Positions 35,299-43,626 of a stretch of DNA of 64,000 bases are shown here, piece by piece (positions within the stretch are counted from its first letter, which is position 1; every line of letters begins with the position of its first letter). This DNA comes from Vibrio astriarenae. Its GTDB lineage: Bacteria; Pseudomonadota; Gammaproteobacteria; Enterobacterales; Vibrionaceae. The stretch lies in NCBI RefSeq assembly GCF_010587385.1, contig NZ_CP047475.1, forward strand, positions 1,488,001 to 1,552,000, written 5' to 3'. Made by a program: the position numbers and the translations under genes. A model generated the notes under the pieces. The model searched no databases, had not been told where the DNA came from, and saw only the letters and a program-made list of their open reading frames with translations.

Positions 35299-37115
35299 AG
35301 CTTGATCGCAAAGAGATAGAAATCAAAATGGCGGCAAAAACGACCGCCAATGATGCTATCCATCAAAACACCTTTGCCCGCCGTTTTTTCCCACGCTTGC
35401 CCGCCATTGTTCGTAACGATGTAAGGCGTAAAGTGGAGGCGAGAACCCGCCGCAAAAACCCCACAAAAGAGAACGTGAGTAAAACAGCGAGTGACGCAGT
35501 CAAGTTTGGCTTGAGTGTCGCCCAGCACATAGAAAACCGCTTTTCTTTTGTCGATTGTCGCAAAGGGGCACGCACTGAGCCGCTGACGCACAATATTTTG
35601 ATGCGTGATGATGCGCTCAACAAGTTCGCGGGTAAATACGCCGATAAGTGTGCGGATTTACTATCAAATCTTGAAGCGGATAAGCACAGCTCGTTTATTG
35701 GCGCGTTGTATGCGGTTTATAGCGAGCAAAAAGCGCTCCTTGAGACCATTCATATCAGCCCGCCGATGGTCAATTTCAAAACGAAAGACGCGGAATTATT
35801 AGAGGAAATGCTGACGGCGGCAGTGTTGAAAATGCAGTCTGAAAAATGGCTTGAATCGCGCTTGCTGCGTCTGCGTGCCAACTACATTGAATATTCACAA
35901 ATCGCGTTGAGCCGTGTCGGTGATAAAGGGCATCAAAGCCATTACGTATCGGAGATTTCATTTGGTAACTGGAAGCGTAAACAGCGTGAATCTGAACAGT
36001 ACATGAAATCAATGAGTGTCTACAACGAGGACACGGGCGAGCACTTCCTATTGGAGGAAGTCGCCAAACGTACCATTGCCAACCCCGAAAACCGCCGCAT
36101 TGAAATGATGGTGCGCTCACGTGGGTTTGAAGAATTAGCCGAGGAAATGGGCTACACGGCGCTGTTTATTACATGGACGTTGCCAAGCCGCTTTCACCGC
36201 AATTCACCAAAGTGGGACGGGTCAAGCGTGAAAGACGGTCACGCCGAGCTGATGTATCAATGGTCACTCGCTCGCGCAAAGCTGGCGAAAGCGGAAATTC
36301 AATATTTCGGTTTTCGTGTTGCCGAGCCACACAAAGACGCGACCAGTCACGCGCACTATTTCTTGTTTTGTTCGCCAAAGGTTAAGGCAAGCATTCTCAG
36401 CATATTGGAAGGGGAAGCGCTGGCGCTCGACCGTGCCGAGCTTGGCGACGATACCTCACCGCGTTTTGATGTAAAAGAAGCCGATCCAAGTAAGGGCGGC
36501 GCAACGGCGTACATTGCCAAATACGTCTCCAAGAACATCAACGGCAAGCACATGCCAGAAACCCAAGCCGAAGAAAGTGCGTTCAAAGTGCGTGCTTGGG
36601 CTTCGGTTCACCGCATCCGCCAGTTTCAGCAGTTTGGTGGCGAGCCCGTGTCACTGTGGCGCAGTCTACGCCGAGCAACCGCCGAGCAAACGAAAGAAGA
36701 TGAGCAACTCGAAGAGCTTCGACAGGCGGCAGATTCATCAAAATGGGCGCTGTTTTGCAAGTTAGCGCACGGCGCAAAACTCGCCTACAAATCAAAGAAA
36801 AATGACTACGGCGAAACCATCCACAAAATCGTGGGGTTTGAGTGGTTGGGTCAAGTGATCGAAACCGCAAGCGAGTGCTATTCGCTTGTAAAAACGAAAG
36901 ACGTGAAGCGTCTTTTAAAAAGCCGTGGAACGGCGTCTTGGAGCACTGAAAATAACTGTAACCCGTGGCTTGAACAGCAACTAAAAACGGTTACTGGTTG
37001 GGACAGTGCTCGTTTAACGGAGTGCATTTCTCTGCTTTATGAGGGGCGGTGGTGCATGGTAGATGAATATCAATCTGTCCGACTCAAAGACGGGCAATTA
37101 TTGGTCAGCAACTAA
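35295..37115 (+). CDS. rolling-circle replication initiator, PM2 P12 / phage P2 gpA type
   Basis: A 606-residue HUH endonuclease of the GPA superfamily, which nicks one strand and stays joined to the 5' end to begin rolling-circle replication. Motif 1 is FITWTLPSRFH (near 290), motif 2 the HAH metal site in SHAHYFLF (about H351 and H353), and motif 3 the paired tyrosines YIAKY (about Y406 and Y410), as in superfamily I initiators such as PM2 P12 and phiX174 A. Length is close to PM2 P12 (634 from memory). Last large gene of the early operon. Confidence 0.85.
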   Translation: MKLDRKEIEIKMAAKTTANDAIHQNTFARRFFPRLPAIVRNDVRRKVEARTRRKNPTKENVSKTASDAVKFGLSVAQHIENRFSFVDCRKGARTEPLTHNILMRDDALNKFAGKYADKCADLLSNLEADKHSSFIGALYAVYSEQKALLETIHISPPMVNFKTKDAELLEEMLTAAVLKMQSEKWLESRLLRLRANYIEYSQIALSRVGDKGHQSHYVSEISFGNWKRKQRESEQYMKSMSVYNEDTGEHFLLEEVAKRTIANPENRRIEMMVRSRGFEELAEEMGYTALFITWTLPSRFHRNSPKWDGSSVKDGHAELMYQWSLARAKLAKAEIQYFGFRVAEPHKDATSHAHYFLFCSPKVKASILSILEGEALALDRAELGDDTSPRFDVKEADPSKGGATAYIAKYVSKNINGKHMPETQAEESAFKVRAWASVHRIRQFQQFGGEPVSLWRSLRRATAEQTKEDEQLEELRQAADSSKWALFCKLAHGAKLAYKSKKNDYGETIHKIVGFEWLGQVIETASECYSLVKTKDVKRLLKSRGTASWSTENNCNPWLEQQLKTVTGWDSARLTECISLLYEGRWCMVDEYQSVRLKDGQLLVSN

Positions 37116-37145
37116 TTCACTAATGACAGTCAAGGAAGAATCAAA

Positions 37146-37319
37146 ATGAATCAATCCGATGCAATCACGGCAGAAATTGAAAAGGAAATCCAAAAGGCGA
37201 GCGGTCACATGATGTTAAAAGCGTTTACCGCGCCGCTGCGTCTGCTTGTGGTTTGGATGAAACAAACCAATGAACGTTTGTTAGAGCTCGAAACCCAAAT
37301 GCAGAAAACTGAGCTGTAG
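37146..37319 (+). CDS. small prophage protein, 57 aa, coiled
   Basis: 57 residues, mostly helical with heptad-like hydrophobics (LRLLVVWMKQTNERLLELET). AAGGAAG ribosome site. It lies between Rep and the zinc-ribbon membrane protein. Function unknown. Confidence 0.6.
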   Translation: MNQSDAITAEIEKEIQKASGHMMLKAFTAPLRLLVVWMKQTNERLLELETQMQKTEL

Positions 37320-37327
37320 GGGGCATC

Positions 37328-37786
37328 ATGGCGAGCAAAAACCCAGTAAAAGGCTTTATCCGTTGCCACATGCCTGATTGTGGCTGTATCTCCACGGTTC
37401 ACGCGGTCGGTGAGCACAAAATATTGACCGTGGGCGAGCCGCCAAAGAATCAACGCAATACGGGGCGCTTGTATTTCAATTGCCCGAATTGCGGCTTTCA
37501 GCAAGGCAAAGGTGAGCAGTTCCAAGCATTCATCAAAGCCAATATGAGCGAAACCAAAGAGGGGCTAAACAGCCCCGAAACCAATAAAACCAAGGTTTCA
37601 GAGCCAGCCGCGCCGCCAGTGGTCGCCGAGCCAAAGCCAGTGATTGAAGCCGTAACAGAAACCGAGCCGAAGCCAGTTAAAACACGGCTTGAAGCCTTAA
37701 CACCATACTTGGCGGCAGCCGCCGCCCTAATCGCATTATTTCTATTCATCCACAAAGGGACGACAAAACAACATGCAACAGCCTGA
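37328..37786 (+). CDS. zinc-ribbon membrane protein, probable virion component
   Basis: 152 residues: an N-terminal zinc ribbon (CHMPDCGC then CPNCGF, about residues 13-58), a proline/glutamate-rich linker, and one C-terminal membrane helix (AAAALIALFLFIHKG, near 130-145). AGGGGG precedes the ATG. The layout suggests a protein anchored in the internal virion membrane or host membrane with the ribbon on one side. Exact role unknown. Confidence 0.65.
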   Translation: MASKNPVKGFIRCHMPDCGCISTVHAVGEHKILTVGEPPKNQRNTGRLYFNCPNCGFQQGKGEQFQAFIKANMSETKEGLNSPETNKTKVSEPAAPPVVAEPKPVIEAVTETEPKPVKTRLEALTPYLAAAAALIALFLFIHKGTTKQHATA

Positions 37787-38297
37787 TAACCACGGCATTG
37801 AAGCCGAAAACCACGAAGTAACCGACCATAACGCCGCGTTTAGTCAATTGGAAGATTTTGACGCAATGGAACGCGGCGAAGCCCCGCAAACTGAAGCACC
37901 AAACGAGCAAGGCGAGGCGCTGCAAATCAGTGAAGCCGATGCCGCCGCCGCTGCCATGATGCTTGATTACGGTTTAGGGCTATCAGAGGGCGCAATTTCA
38001 ATGATGGCGGGCGTGTCTTTTCACTATGATGAAGCCCAAAAAGCCAAGTTTATTGAAGCCGCGCAACCTATCATCCAGAAATACGGCGGCACATGGCTTG
38101 GATGGGTCGAAAAATACAAAGATGAGGGCATGTTATTGCTTGCTGCGGGCGGTTTAACCATGACCAGTGTGGCAACCATCAAGCGACTTAAATTTGAGCA
38201 GCTTGTCGCGCTGGAAGCGGTGAAAGAGAAAGCCGCCGCCAATGATGAAACCGTAACGCAAGGGGGTGAGCATGGCGAAGAAAGCGCAGCCGCTTAA
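37773..38297 (+). CDS. prophage protein, 174 aa, acidic with hydrophobic segment
   Basis: 174 residues overlapping the zinc-ribbon gene by 14 bases. Acidic N-terminal 50 residues, helical middle part, and one weak hydrophobic segment (MLLLAAGGLTMTSVATI, near 112-128). It overlaps the ATPase start by 26 bases, so it is probably translated with it. Unknown function; a membrane-associated packaging partner is possible. Confidence 0.6.
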   Translation: MQQPDNHGIEAENHEVTDHNAAFSQLEDFDAMERGEAPQTEAPNEQGEALQISEADAAAAAMMLDYGLGLSEGAISMMAGVSFHYDEAQKAKFIEAAQPIIQKYGGTWLGWVEKYKDEGMLLLAAGGLTMTSVATIKRLKFEQLVALEAVKEKAAANDETVTQGGEHGEESAAA

Positions 38298-38991
38298 ATT
38301 GCCAAGCCCGAAAAACGCAAACCAAACGTTGCCCGCGTTGCATACCGTATATGTGGCGGGCACGGGTGGCGGAAAAACGACGGCAATCAAGAAATTAAAC
38401 CTTGTACCGCGTGGCGCTCAAGTGGTGTTCTTTGATCCCTACGAGAACTATTGCAACGGTAAATTCAAAGGGCAAAACGTCCAACGCTTCACCGAATTTG
38501 CGCCATTTGCGCGAGCATTGGTGGCAGCACGGGCAAAAAATGCCAGTTTTAAATGTGCCCTGGTTAAACCCGCCACAATGGAAAATCTCGAAATGTTCGC
38601 GGCGATTGTTTGGAGCGTGGGGGATGGACTGAAAAAACCGCTCCACGTGGTCATTGAGGAATTAGGCAGCGCCGCCGAAACCAGCACCAAACTGAATGGG
38701 CGAGCGGGTGAGCTATGGCGCGGCGGTCGTCAATTTGGCTTAGTGGTACATAGTGCGTTCCAACGTACCCAAGAAGTGCCGAAAACGGTCATTACCCAAA
38801 GCCCCACTTGGTGGGTGGGCGGGCTGTCTAGCCTATCGGACGTGAACGCCATTCATAAACTGCGTGGGGTGTGTCCTGATGCGCTCAAGGCGCTAAAAAC
38901 CGCTGCGCAAAACAACGGAATCGCGCAATACATGCTCATCAAAGAAGGGATTGATAATATACAAATGGGAGAATTGAACTGTACAAAATAA
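38272..38991 (+). CDS. genome-packaging ATPase, PM2 P9 / HerA-FtsK type
   Basis: A 239-residue ATPase with Walker A GTGGGKTT at about 30-37 and Walker B LHVVIEELG at about 123-131, small for the HerA/FtsK group but similar in size to PM2 P9, the packaging ATPase of membrane-containing double-jelly-roll viruses. It would pump the genome into a preformed capsid. The ATG at 38272 has GGGGG eight bases upstream; a GTG at 38266 is also open. No terminase is found in the element, so this is the packaging motor. Confidence 0.8.
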   Translation: MAKKAQPLKLPSPKNANQTLPALHTVYVAGTGGGKTTAIKKLNLVPRGAQVVFFDPYENYCNGKFKGQNVQRFTEFAPFARALVAARAKNASFKCALVKPATMENLEMFAAIVWSVGDGLKKPLHVVIEELGSAAETSTKLNGRAGELWRGGRQFGLVVHSAFQRTQEVPKTVITQSPTWWVGGLSSLSDVNAIHKLRGVCPDALKALKTAAQNNGIAQYMLIKEGIDNIQMGELNCTK

Positions 38992-39066
38992 TTAAAGATA
39001 CCATTGATGTATAAGGTATTTAATCTACGCTTTAGTTATTGGCTAGACAAATAACTAGAGGTGAAC

Positions 39067-39381
39067 ATGCCCCTTTACAACGAACTGGTTCAAGAGAGTT
39101 CGCAGCTATATGACGAAGTGACCAAAGCCGTGAACAGCAAATATTCATGGCTTTCTTGTCAATCACATGAATACACTAAGCGTTTAAATCGCCTCAATGC
39201 GTTTCTCGATAGCTTGGAAAGCACAAATATTACTCAACGTGAACGCGATGCAATCAAGCATAAAGCAGTAATAATAGACTCATCGTTGCAAACAATGAAG
39301 TATCAACGATTCGTCTTCTTTTCTCTTTGCTTAGTAGGCGCTGCTTTCGTTCTTGCGGCTGTGGCTTTTTTCCGTTTGTAA
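39067..39381 (+). CDS. prophage membrane protein, 104 aa, unknown
   Basis: 104 residues: a helical, partly coiled N-terminal 75 residues and a C-terminal membrane segment (FVFFSLCLVGAAFVLAAVAFF). The ATG at 39067 has GAGG six bases upstream. Lower GC content than the genes on either side and its own short leader suggest a separately acquired gene inserted between packaging and capsid genes (inference). Confidence 0.6.
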   Translation: MPLYNELVQESSQLYDEVTKAVNSKYSWLSCQSHEYTKRLNRLNAFLDSLESTNITQRERDAIKHKAVIIDSSLQTMKYQRFVFFSLCLVGAAFVLAAVAFFRL

Positions 39382-39415
39382 CCTTCAGTATTTCCACAAT
39401 TTTGCTTCCTTTGTA

Positions 39416-39445
39416 CCTAATAGGTTAAGCCCTTAGCCTATTAGG
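39416..39445 (+). promoter_or_regulatory. inverted repeat upstream of the capsid operon
   Basis: CCTAATAGG (39416-39424) and CCTATTAGG (39437-39445) form a perfect 9-bp inverted repeat in the 155-base gap before the late operon. It could be an operator for a late activator or a terminator of the upstream unit; no T tract follows, so an operator is more likely. Confidence 0.5.
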
Positions 39446-39536
39446 TTGCACTACCTACCCAATTACCCAATCCCTTGCTTTTATTAGTCCTGTTTTTCAA
39501 CGGCATAACGCCATAACTAACCAAAGCAGGTAATCA

Positions 39537-39674
39537 ATGAAAGTCGATAAAAAGACCATGACGCCGATTCTAATCACTGCGTGCGTAACGCTTGTGATTC
39601 TTGGCGCAATCAACAACGTTGACGCATTCAAACCCGTCAGCGACCAAATCAACGGCAAAAAAGGGTGGTTCTAA
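39537..39674 (+). CDS. small prophage membrane protein, 45 aa
   Basis: 45 residues with one membrane helix (ILITACVTLVILGAI) and a lysine-rich C-terminus, preceded by a CAGG ribosome site. Three bases before the capsid gene. PM2 carries several such short membrane proteins in its lipid layer (P3-P10), so a virion membrane role is likely. Confidence 0.65.
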   Translation: MKVDKKTMTPILITACVTLVILGAINNVDAFKPVSDQINGKKGWF

Positions 39675-39677
39675 TCT

Positions 39678-40520
39678 ATGGAAATGCTAACAACGCCATT
39701 TAACCCGCGCCCTAAAGAGCTTGACCCAGTAGAGGGCGTTTCGTGGGGCAACCAAGCAACCTTGCGATTAGTATCGGGGCCAACGTACCAAAACATTGAA
39801 TTGGTGACGGATATTTCTGATCCGAAAGACATTGAGCGCGTGATGCTCAAGCTAAACGGCAAAGAGATCATCAACCTGACGGGTGACGATTTGGTCAATC
39901 TTCAAAAGCACCGTAAGCAATACACGCAAGCGGGGCGCTACGTTATCCCATTTGCGGATATTTCACTGCGTACCAAAGCGGGTGTGCGCACGGGTGAGCT
40001 TGTCACGCTAGGCGGTGAGATTTGGATGCTCTACATCCAGCTAAAAGCCAAAGACGCGGGCACGGTTGCGCCAATGATTCGCGCCCGTGCTCATACCACG
40101 GCAGCGCAAGCAACGCGCTATTACATGCCGCGCTTGTATTCACTGACTTGGTTCGCCTCTGCGACAGGTCGCACGCCGTTTGACTTCTCAGAGCGCTCGC
40201 CGTTCCTGACGCTAAAGCGCATTCACTTCAAAGATGAATCAATCGAACGTATCCGCGTTCTACGTGACGACCGCGAAGAAATGAACGTGTCGAAAGTCGA
40301 TAACGCCTATGACTTGGCATTAGCCGAGCTGGAACAAACGGCGGGTTACTTCACGCTTGATTTTGTTCGCACGGGCTTTGGCACAGAGGGACGTTTGCCA
40401 ACCAACGCGGCTAAACAACTGCAATTTGAGCTTGAAAAATCAGAGTCGGGCAGCGTTCCGCTTGTGATTGAAGCCATCGAGCAAGTGGCGACACTGCCAG
40501 CACAAGGCGCAGCCAGTTAA
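39678..40520 (+). CDS. major capsid protein candidate, double jelly-roll (PM2 P2-like)
   Basis: A 280-residue protein without signal or membrane helix, rich in beta-strand segments in two halves (about 20-150 and 155-270), close in size to PM2 P2 (269 from memory) and positioned between the packaging ATPase and the small membrane proteins. Motifs such as GRYVIPFADISLRTKAGVRTG and FYTGE-like strands resemble the P2 N-terminal coat domain. The assignment depends on size, context and general resemblance; structure prediction would settle it. Confidence 0.72.
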   Translation: MEMLTTPFNPRPKELDPVEGVSWGNQATLRLVSGPTYQNIELVTDISDPKDIERVMLKLNGKEIINLTGDDLVNLQKHRKQYTQAGRYVIPFADISLRTKAGVRTGELVTLGGEIWMLYIQLKAKDAGTVAPMIRARAHTTAAQATRYYMPRLYSLTWFASATGRTPFDFSERSPFLTLKRIHFKDESIERIRVLRDDREEMNVSKVDNAYDLALAELEQTAGYFTLDFVRTGFGTEGRLPTNAAKQLQFELEKSESGSVPLVIEAIEQVATLPAQGAAS

Positions 40521-40535
40521 TAACGGGGGGTTTGT

Positions 40536-40844
40536 ATGACTTGGTGGAATGACCTACTTGAAACGGGCGGTGAAATTGTCGGCGGCGCTATTGATGTGGC
40601 GGGCGACCTTGGCAGCGAATGGATTAACGCCAAAGTAGACAACGAAGCAGATCGCGTTTCATCTGCAAACCCTGACGAAAACCGAGCCAACGAAAACAAC
40701 TACCAGCAGCCCAATGGCGATACCGTGCAAACAGGCACGGGCGCGGGCGGGTTCAATATCAGCAAAGATATGGCTATCGCGGCGGGTGTCGCGGTGGCAA
40801 TTTGCGGGGTGTTGTACGTGGTGACAAAAAAAGGGAGTAAATAA
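40536..40844 (+). CDS. prophage virion membrane protein, 102 aa
   Basis: 102 residues: amphipathic N-terminus (MTWWNDLLETGG), a soluble Asn/Asp-rich middle, and a C-terminal membrane helix (MAIAAGVAVAICGVLYVV) ending KKGSK. GGGGGG ribosome site. Probably a component of the internal membrane of the virion. Confidence 0.65.
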   Translation: MTWWNDLLETGGEIVGGAIDVAGDLGSEWINAKVDNEADRVSSANPDENRANENNYQQPNGDTVQTGTGAGGFNISKDMAIAAGVAVAICGVLYVVTKKGSK

Positions 40845-40845
40845 C

Positions 40846-40992
40846 ATGCCATTACTTGTTTTGCCTTTCCTTGGCGGCGGTGCGTTAGGGGCATATTTCG
40901 GGTTCTCAATGAGTGACGGATTCAACCGCTTAACGTGGTTTATCGTGCTCGCGCTGGCGGTATTTCTGGCGGTGAAATTGGGGGTAATTTAA
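40846..40992 (+). CDS. small prophage membrane protein, 48 aa
   Basis: 48 residues with two hydrophobic segments (LLVLPFLGGGALGAYFGF and WFIVLALAVFLAVKLGV) and a GGGAG ribosome site. One base separates it from the previous stop. Probable virion membrane protein. Confidence 0.65.
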   Translation: MPLLVLPFLGGGALGAYFGFSMSDGFNRLTWFIVLALAVFLAVKLGVI

Positions 40993-41181
40993 ATGTTTTC
41001 GGATTTGGGAAGTTTAACCAACAACGCGCCCGTTAATGGTGGTCAAGCGACCAGCGGCGCGGATGGTGGCACAAATTCAAACGGTCAATCAATTGGGTCT
41101 ATCAATATGGGTGATTCTAACAAGTGGCTAATTCTTGTGGGTGTCGGGATTCTCGCCACGCTTTGGTTCACTAAAAAATGA
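40993..41181 (+). CDS. small prophage membrane protein, 62 aa
   Basis: 62 residues: a Gly/Asn/Ser-rich N-terminal 40 residues and one C-terminal membrane helix (WLILVGVGILATLWF). Directly abuts the previous gene and overlaps the next by ATGA. Probable virion membrane protein. Confidence 0.65.
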   Translation: MFSDLGSLTNNAPVNGGQATSGADGGTNSNGQSIGSINMGDSNKWLILVGVGILATLWFTKK

Positions 41182-41549
41182 TTGAGTGCGTATCCACGCA
41201 AGGCGGGGCTATTGAGCGACTAAAGCGAGCGTTTCGAGCGTGCCCGAAAGACTTCGATTTAATGCAGCAGGAAATCGAAGCGGGGCGGGTGTCGGTGTAT
41301 CACCTGACGGGTGAGCGCTTCAATGTGGTGGTCGCGGGTGAAATTGTCGGGGAGTCTTATTTTTTGTGGGGTTTGGCGGGTCGCGGCATGGTAGAAGCCG
41401 TGCGCGAGTTGCGTCACTACGTGGAAAAGGCGGGGTTATCGAGCATTAGCGCGGATACGCATTTCAAAGGAGTAGCGAAGTTATGCCGAGCACTTGGCAT
41501 TGATGAAAGCCAGTGTGACGGGGTCACTTCTATGAAATGGGAGTTTTAA
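41178..41549 (+). CDS. prophage protein, 123 aa, GNAT-like fold possible
   Basis: 123 soluble residues. The pattern VYHLTGERFNVVVAGEIVGES, then a helix with AGRGM, and a late LCRALG resembles small phage proteins with an acetyltransferase-like fold, but no acetyl-CoA loop is clear. Sits within the structural operon. Function unknown. Confidence 0.55.
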   Translation: MIECVSTQGGAIERLKRAFRACPKDFDLMQQEIEAGRVSVYHLTGERFNVVVAGEIVGESYFLWGLAGRGMVEAVRELRHYVEKAGLSSISADTHFKGVAKLCRALGIDESQCDGVTSMKWEF

Positions 41550-41552
41550 AAA

Positions 41553-42107
41553 GTGGGTGGTAAATCCAGTTCTAGCAGCAGTAATCAAACCACTAATGTC
41601 AGCGGTCAAACCGCCATTAGTGGTGATAACTTAGGCACGAATCTCAGCGGCGTTAATAACTCAGAAATTAACATTACCGCGACCGACCACGGCGCAGTTA
41701 AGGGGGCGTTAGATTTAGGCGGCGAGATTATCGAAGCGGGCGAAAACATGTTTTTGGGCGGGGTTGAAATGGTGCAAAACTCGCACGAAATCAACTCTGC
41801 ATTAGTGCGTGATGCGCACAATACCAATACTGATTTTTTGTCCAGTACGCACGAATTAAACACAATGTTTGCGGCGCACGCGCTCGATGAGTACAGCAGC
41901 ACCAACAGCGAAAACTTGTCAATGATTGCAGGGCTTGCGGGCAACCAAGCCGCGCAAAACAGCGCCAATCTCTCGTCAATGATGGAACTTGCCAAGTTCA
42001 AGCAAGACGGCGGCAAAAGCGAAAGTGATACCAAGCAAATCGTGCTGATTGTGGTCGTGTGCTTGGTGTTGGGTTTGGTGTCTTATGGGGCGGTGTCGAA
42101 AAAATGA
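41553..42107 (+). CDS. prophage structural membrane protein, 184 aa
   Basis: 184 residues from a GTG start: Ser/Asn/Thr-rich N-terminal 50 residues with beta-prone repeats, a helical central part, and one C-terminal membrane helix (IVLIVVVCLVLGLVSYG). Looks like a C-terminally anchored protein projecting from the virion membrane, perhaps the base under the spike. Overlaps the next gene by ATGA. Confidence 0.6.
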   Translation: MGGKSSSSSSNQTTNVSGQTAISGDNLGTNLSGVNNSEINITATDHGAVKGALDLGGEIIEAGENMFLGGVEMVQNSHEINSALVRDAHNTNTDFLSSTHELNTMFAAHALDEYSSTNSENLSMIAGLAGNQAAQNSANLSSMMELAKFKQDGGKSESDTKQIVLIVVVCLVLGLVSYGAVSKK

Positions 42108-42856
42108 TTATTCACTTAATTGACGGTCAGCCAATGCCTTTGACCATTGGCGCAAAATGGGTCCACGTAGAAAAAGCCGAGCACCCGTTTACGATGCACA
42201 TTGATGAAACAAGCGAGTTGGTCAAGCTATCAGAAACCGCCGTTTATCATCATTCAACAGACGAAATCGGGCGCGTATTTCTAACTGGTAGCGGGGCAAT
42301 CGAAATCGAAACGGGCGCGGGCACGTTCACGCCGCCCGTGAAGGGTCAGCAAGTCGAAGTTGCCGCCATGCCTGCGGTCGAAGTCAGCAAACTGCCCGCC
42401 GTGGATGTCGCAACCATGCCAGCGGTCGAAGTGAGCAAAGTGCCCGCCGTGGACGTGTCAACGATGCCAGCGGTCGAGGTAAGCAAAGTGCCCGCCGTGG
42501 ACGTGGCAACCATGCCAGCGGTCGAGGTGAGCCAAGTGCCCGCCGTGGATGTGGCGACCATGCCAGCGGTCGAGGTGTCCAAACTGCCCGCCGTGAATGC
42601 TTACGTGCTCGCCTCTGGACGATTTGAAACACACGCCTTTGACACGTTTCCCGCCAGTATTGCCAAAGACGATGCCCGCAAAGGGCTAACCCTCAAGGCG
42701 CACAAAGATAATACGGGCGCTATTGAGCTGATGGACGCGGCAACGGGCGCGGAAGTGTACGAGCTGGACGCGGGCGAAGTGTTGCAACTTGCCGTGAAAA
42801 GCGAAATTTTTATAAATGCTCAAGCGGGCGACCGTTTGATGATTATCGAGGTTTAA
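42104..42856 (+). CDS. candidate spike/fibre protein with ten 8-residue repeats
   Basis: 250 residues. Residues 1-88 form a head-like beta-rich domain; residues 89-168 are ten tandem 8-residue repeats alternating between xPAVEVSK and xPAVDVAT; residues 169-250 form a C-terminal domain. Such a regular short repeat between two globular parts is the layout of a trimeric fibre shaft. It lies where the spike gene is expected. Start at the ATGA overlap (42104); the open frame further upstream is inside the previous gene. A receptor-binding spike is inference. Confidence 0.6.
   Translation: MIIHLIDGQPMPLTIGAKWVHVEKAEHPFTMHIDETSELVKLSETAVYHHSTDEIGRVFLTGSGAIEIETGAGTFTPPVKGQQVEVAAMPAVEVSKLPAVDVATMPAVEVSKVPAVDVSTMPAVEVSKVPAVDVATMPAVEVSQVPAVDVATMPAVEVSKLPAVNAYVLASGRFETHAFDTFPASIAKDDARKGLTLKAHKDNTGAIELMDAATGAEVYELDAGEVLQLAVKSEIFINAQAGDRLMIIEV
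42368..42607 (+). repeat. 240-bp array of five 48-bp (ten 24-bp) coding repeats
   Basis: The DNA repeats with a 48-bp period, encoding pairs of 8-residue units (PAVEVSK/PAVDVAT). Units differ at few positions, mostly silent, so copy number could change by slippage or recombination. Confidence 0.85.
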
Positions 42857-42858
42857 CA

Positions 42859-43626
42859 ATGGTTTATCCAAAAAAGAACGCCGATGAAATCGCAATCGGT
42901 GAAGTGTTCGACAATCTGCCAGAAGGCGATCCACGCAATAAAGTGGAATATTTGGCAAAGTTTCTCGACCTATTAAGCGTGGGCGGTGAAGCGCCGTTTG
43001 ATTGTGCGATGCAGTGCGGCTTTAGCATTCGTGAATATGGTCGTGATGGTGGGGTGTATAAAATTCATCTCTCGCCGCATTATGAAAAAGTCGGCAAAAC
43101 AGAGCTATTTTATCGCTATGATTCCGATATTTACACCAACTGTTTAAACCCACTTGAAGCGCACAAAGCGTATTTGCAACACGGGCGAAGTGAGCCAATC
43201 CAAGAGGAATGGGTCATTCAAGCCGCTACGCGCTTTGGCATGGAAATGACATTTAACGGCGCATTTACCATTTCAGACAGCAGTTTAATTGCTCAAATTG
43301 AAGCGGCTAACGAGTTGCGCTTGCGCATCTACATTGAAAATGGATTCGGCGCGAGTGTCTATCTGCCCGCCTATTGGGACGCGAGCAACAAACGATTAAA
43401 TTTCTCCGGTCATTTTATGGATTGGCTCGCCGCTAACCCTGATATGTTCATTGATTGGCAGACGGGGCTTGCGTCACATGAGCGCGCCGATATGACGGCG
43501 AATTTCTATGTTTGCGATGCAAAAGGCACGTTGGCGCATTTGGACACAACCAGTAAAGGGTCGGTTTACAACATCGGCGGTCAAATTCGTGTTTTTGATG
43601 CCGAGGACACCGAGTATGGCGGCTAA
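42859..43626 (+). CDS. prophage protein, 255 aa, candidate receptor-binding component
   Basis: 255 soluble residues with no membrane helix, beta-rich in the C-terminal half. It follows the repeat protein after two bases and overlaps the muramidase-like gene by 11 bases. By position and size it could be part of the vertex complex (compare PM2 P1, the spike), but I see no motif that proves it. Confidence 0.5.
   Translation: MVYPKKNADEIAIGEVFDNLPEGDPRNKVEYLAKFLDLLSVGGEAPFDCAMQCGFSIREYGRDGGVYKIHLSPHYEKVGKTELFYRYDSDIYTNCLNPLEAHKAYLQHGRSEPIQEEWVIQAATRFGMEMTFNGAFTISDSSLIAQIEAANELRLRIYIENGFGASVYLPAYWDASNKRLNFSGHFMDWLAANPDMFIDWQTGLASHERADMTANFYVCDAKGTLAHLDTTSKGSVYNIGGQIRVFDAEDTEYGG

Noticed and set aside
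41606..42034. 142-codon minus-strand frame opposite the 184-aa prophage gene
   Set aside because: Composition follows the antisense of Ser/Asn/Ala-rich codons; the sense frame has coupled starts and a membrane anchor.
42368..42607. Possible CRISPR array (regular 24/48-bp repeats)
   Set aside because: There are no variable spacers; the repeats are contiguous, in frame and encode a protein motif.
42346..42632. Minus-strand frames with repeated TSTAGMVA and related units
   Set aside because: Antisense translation of the 48-bp coding repeat; not independent genes.
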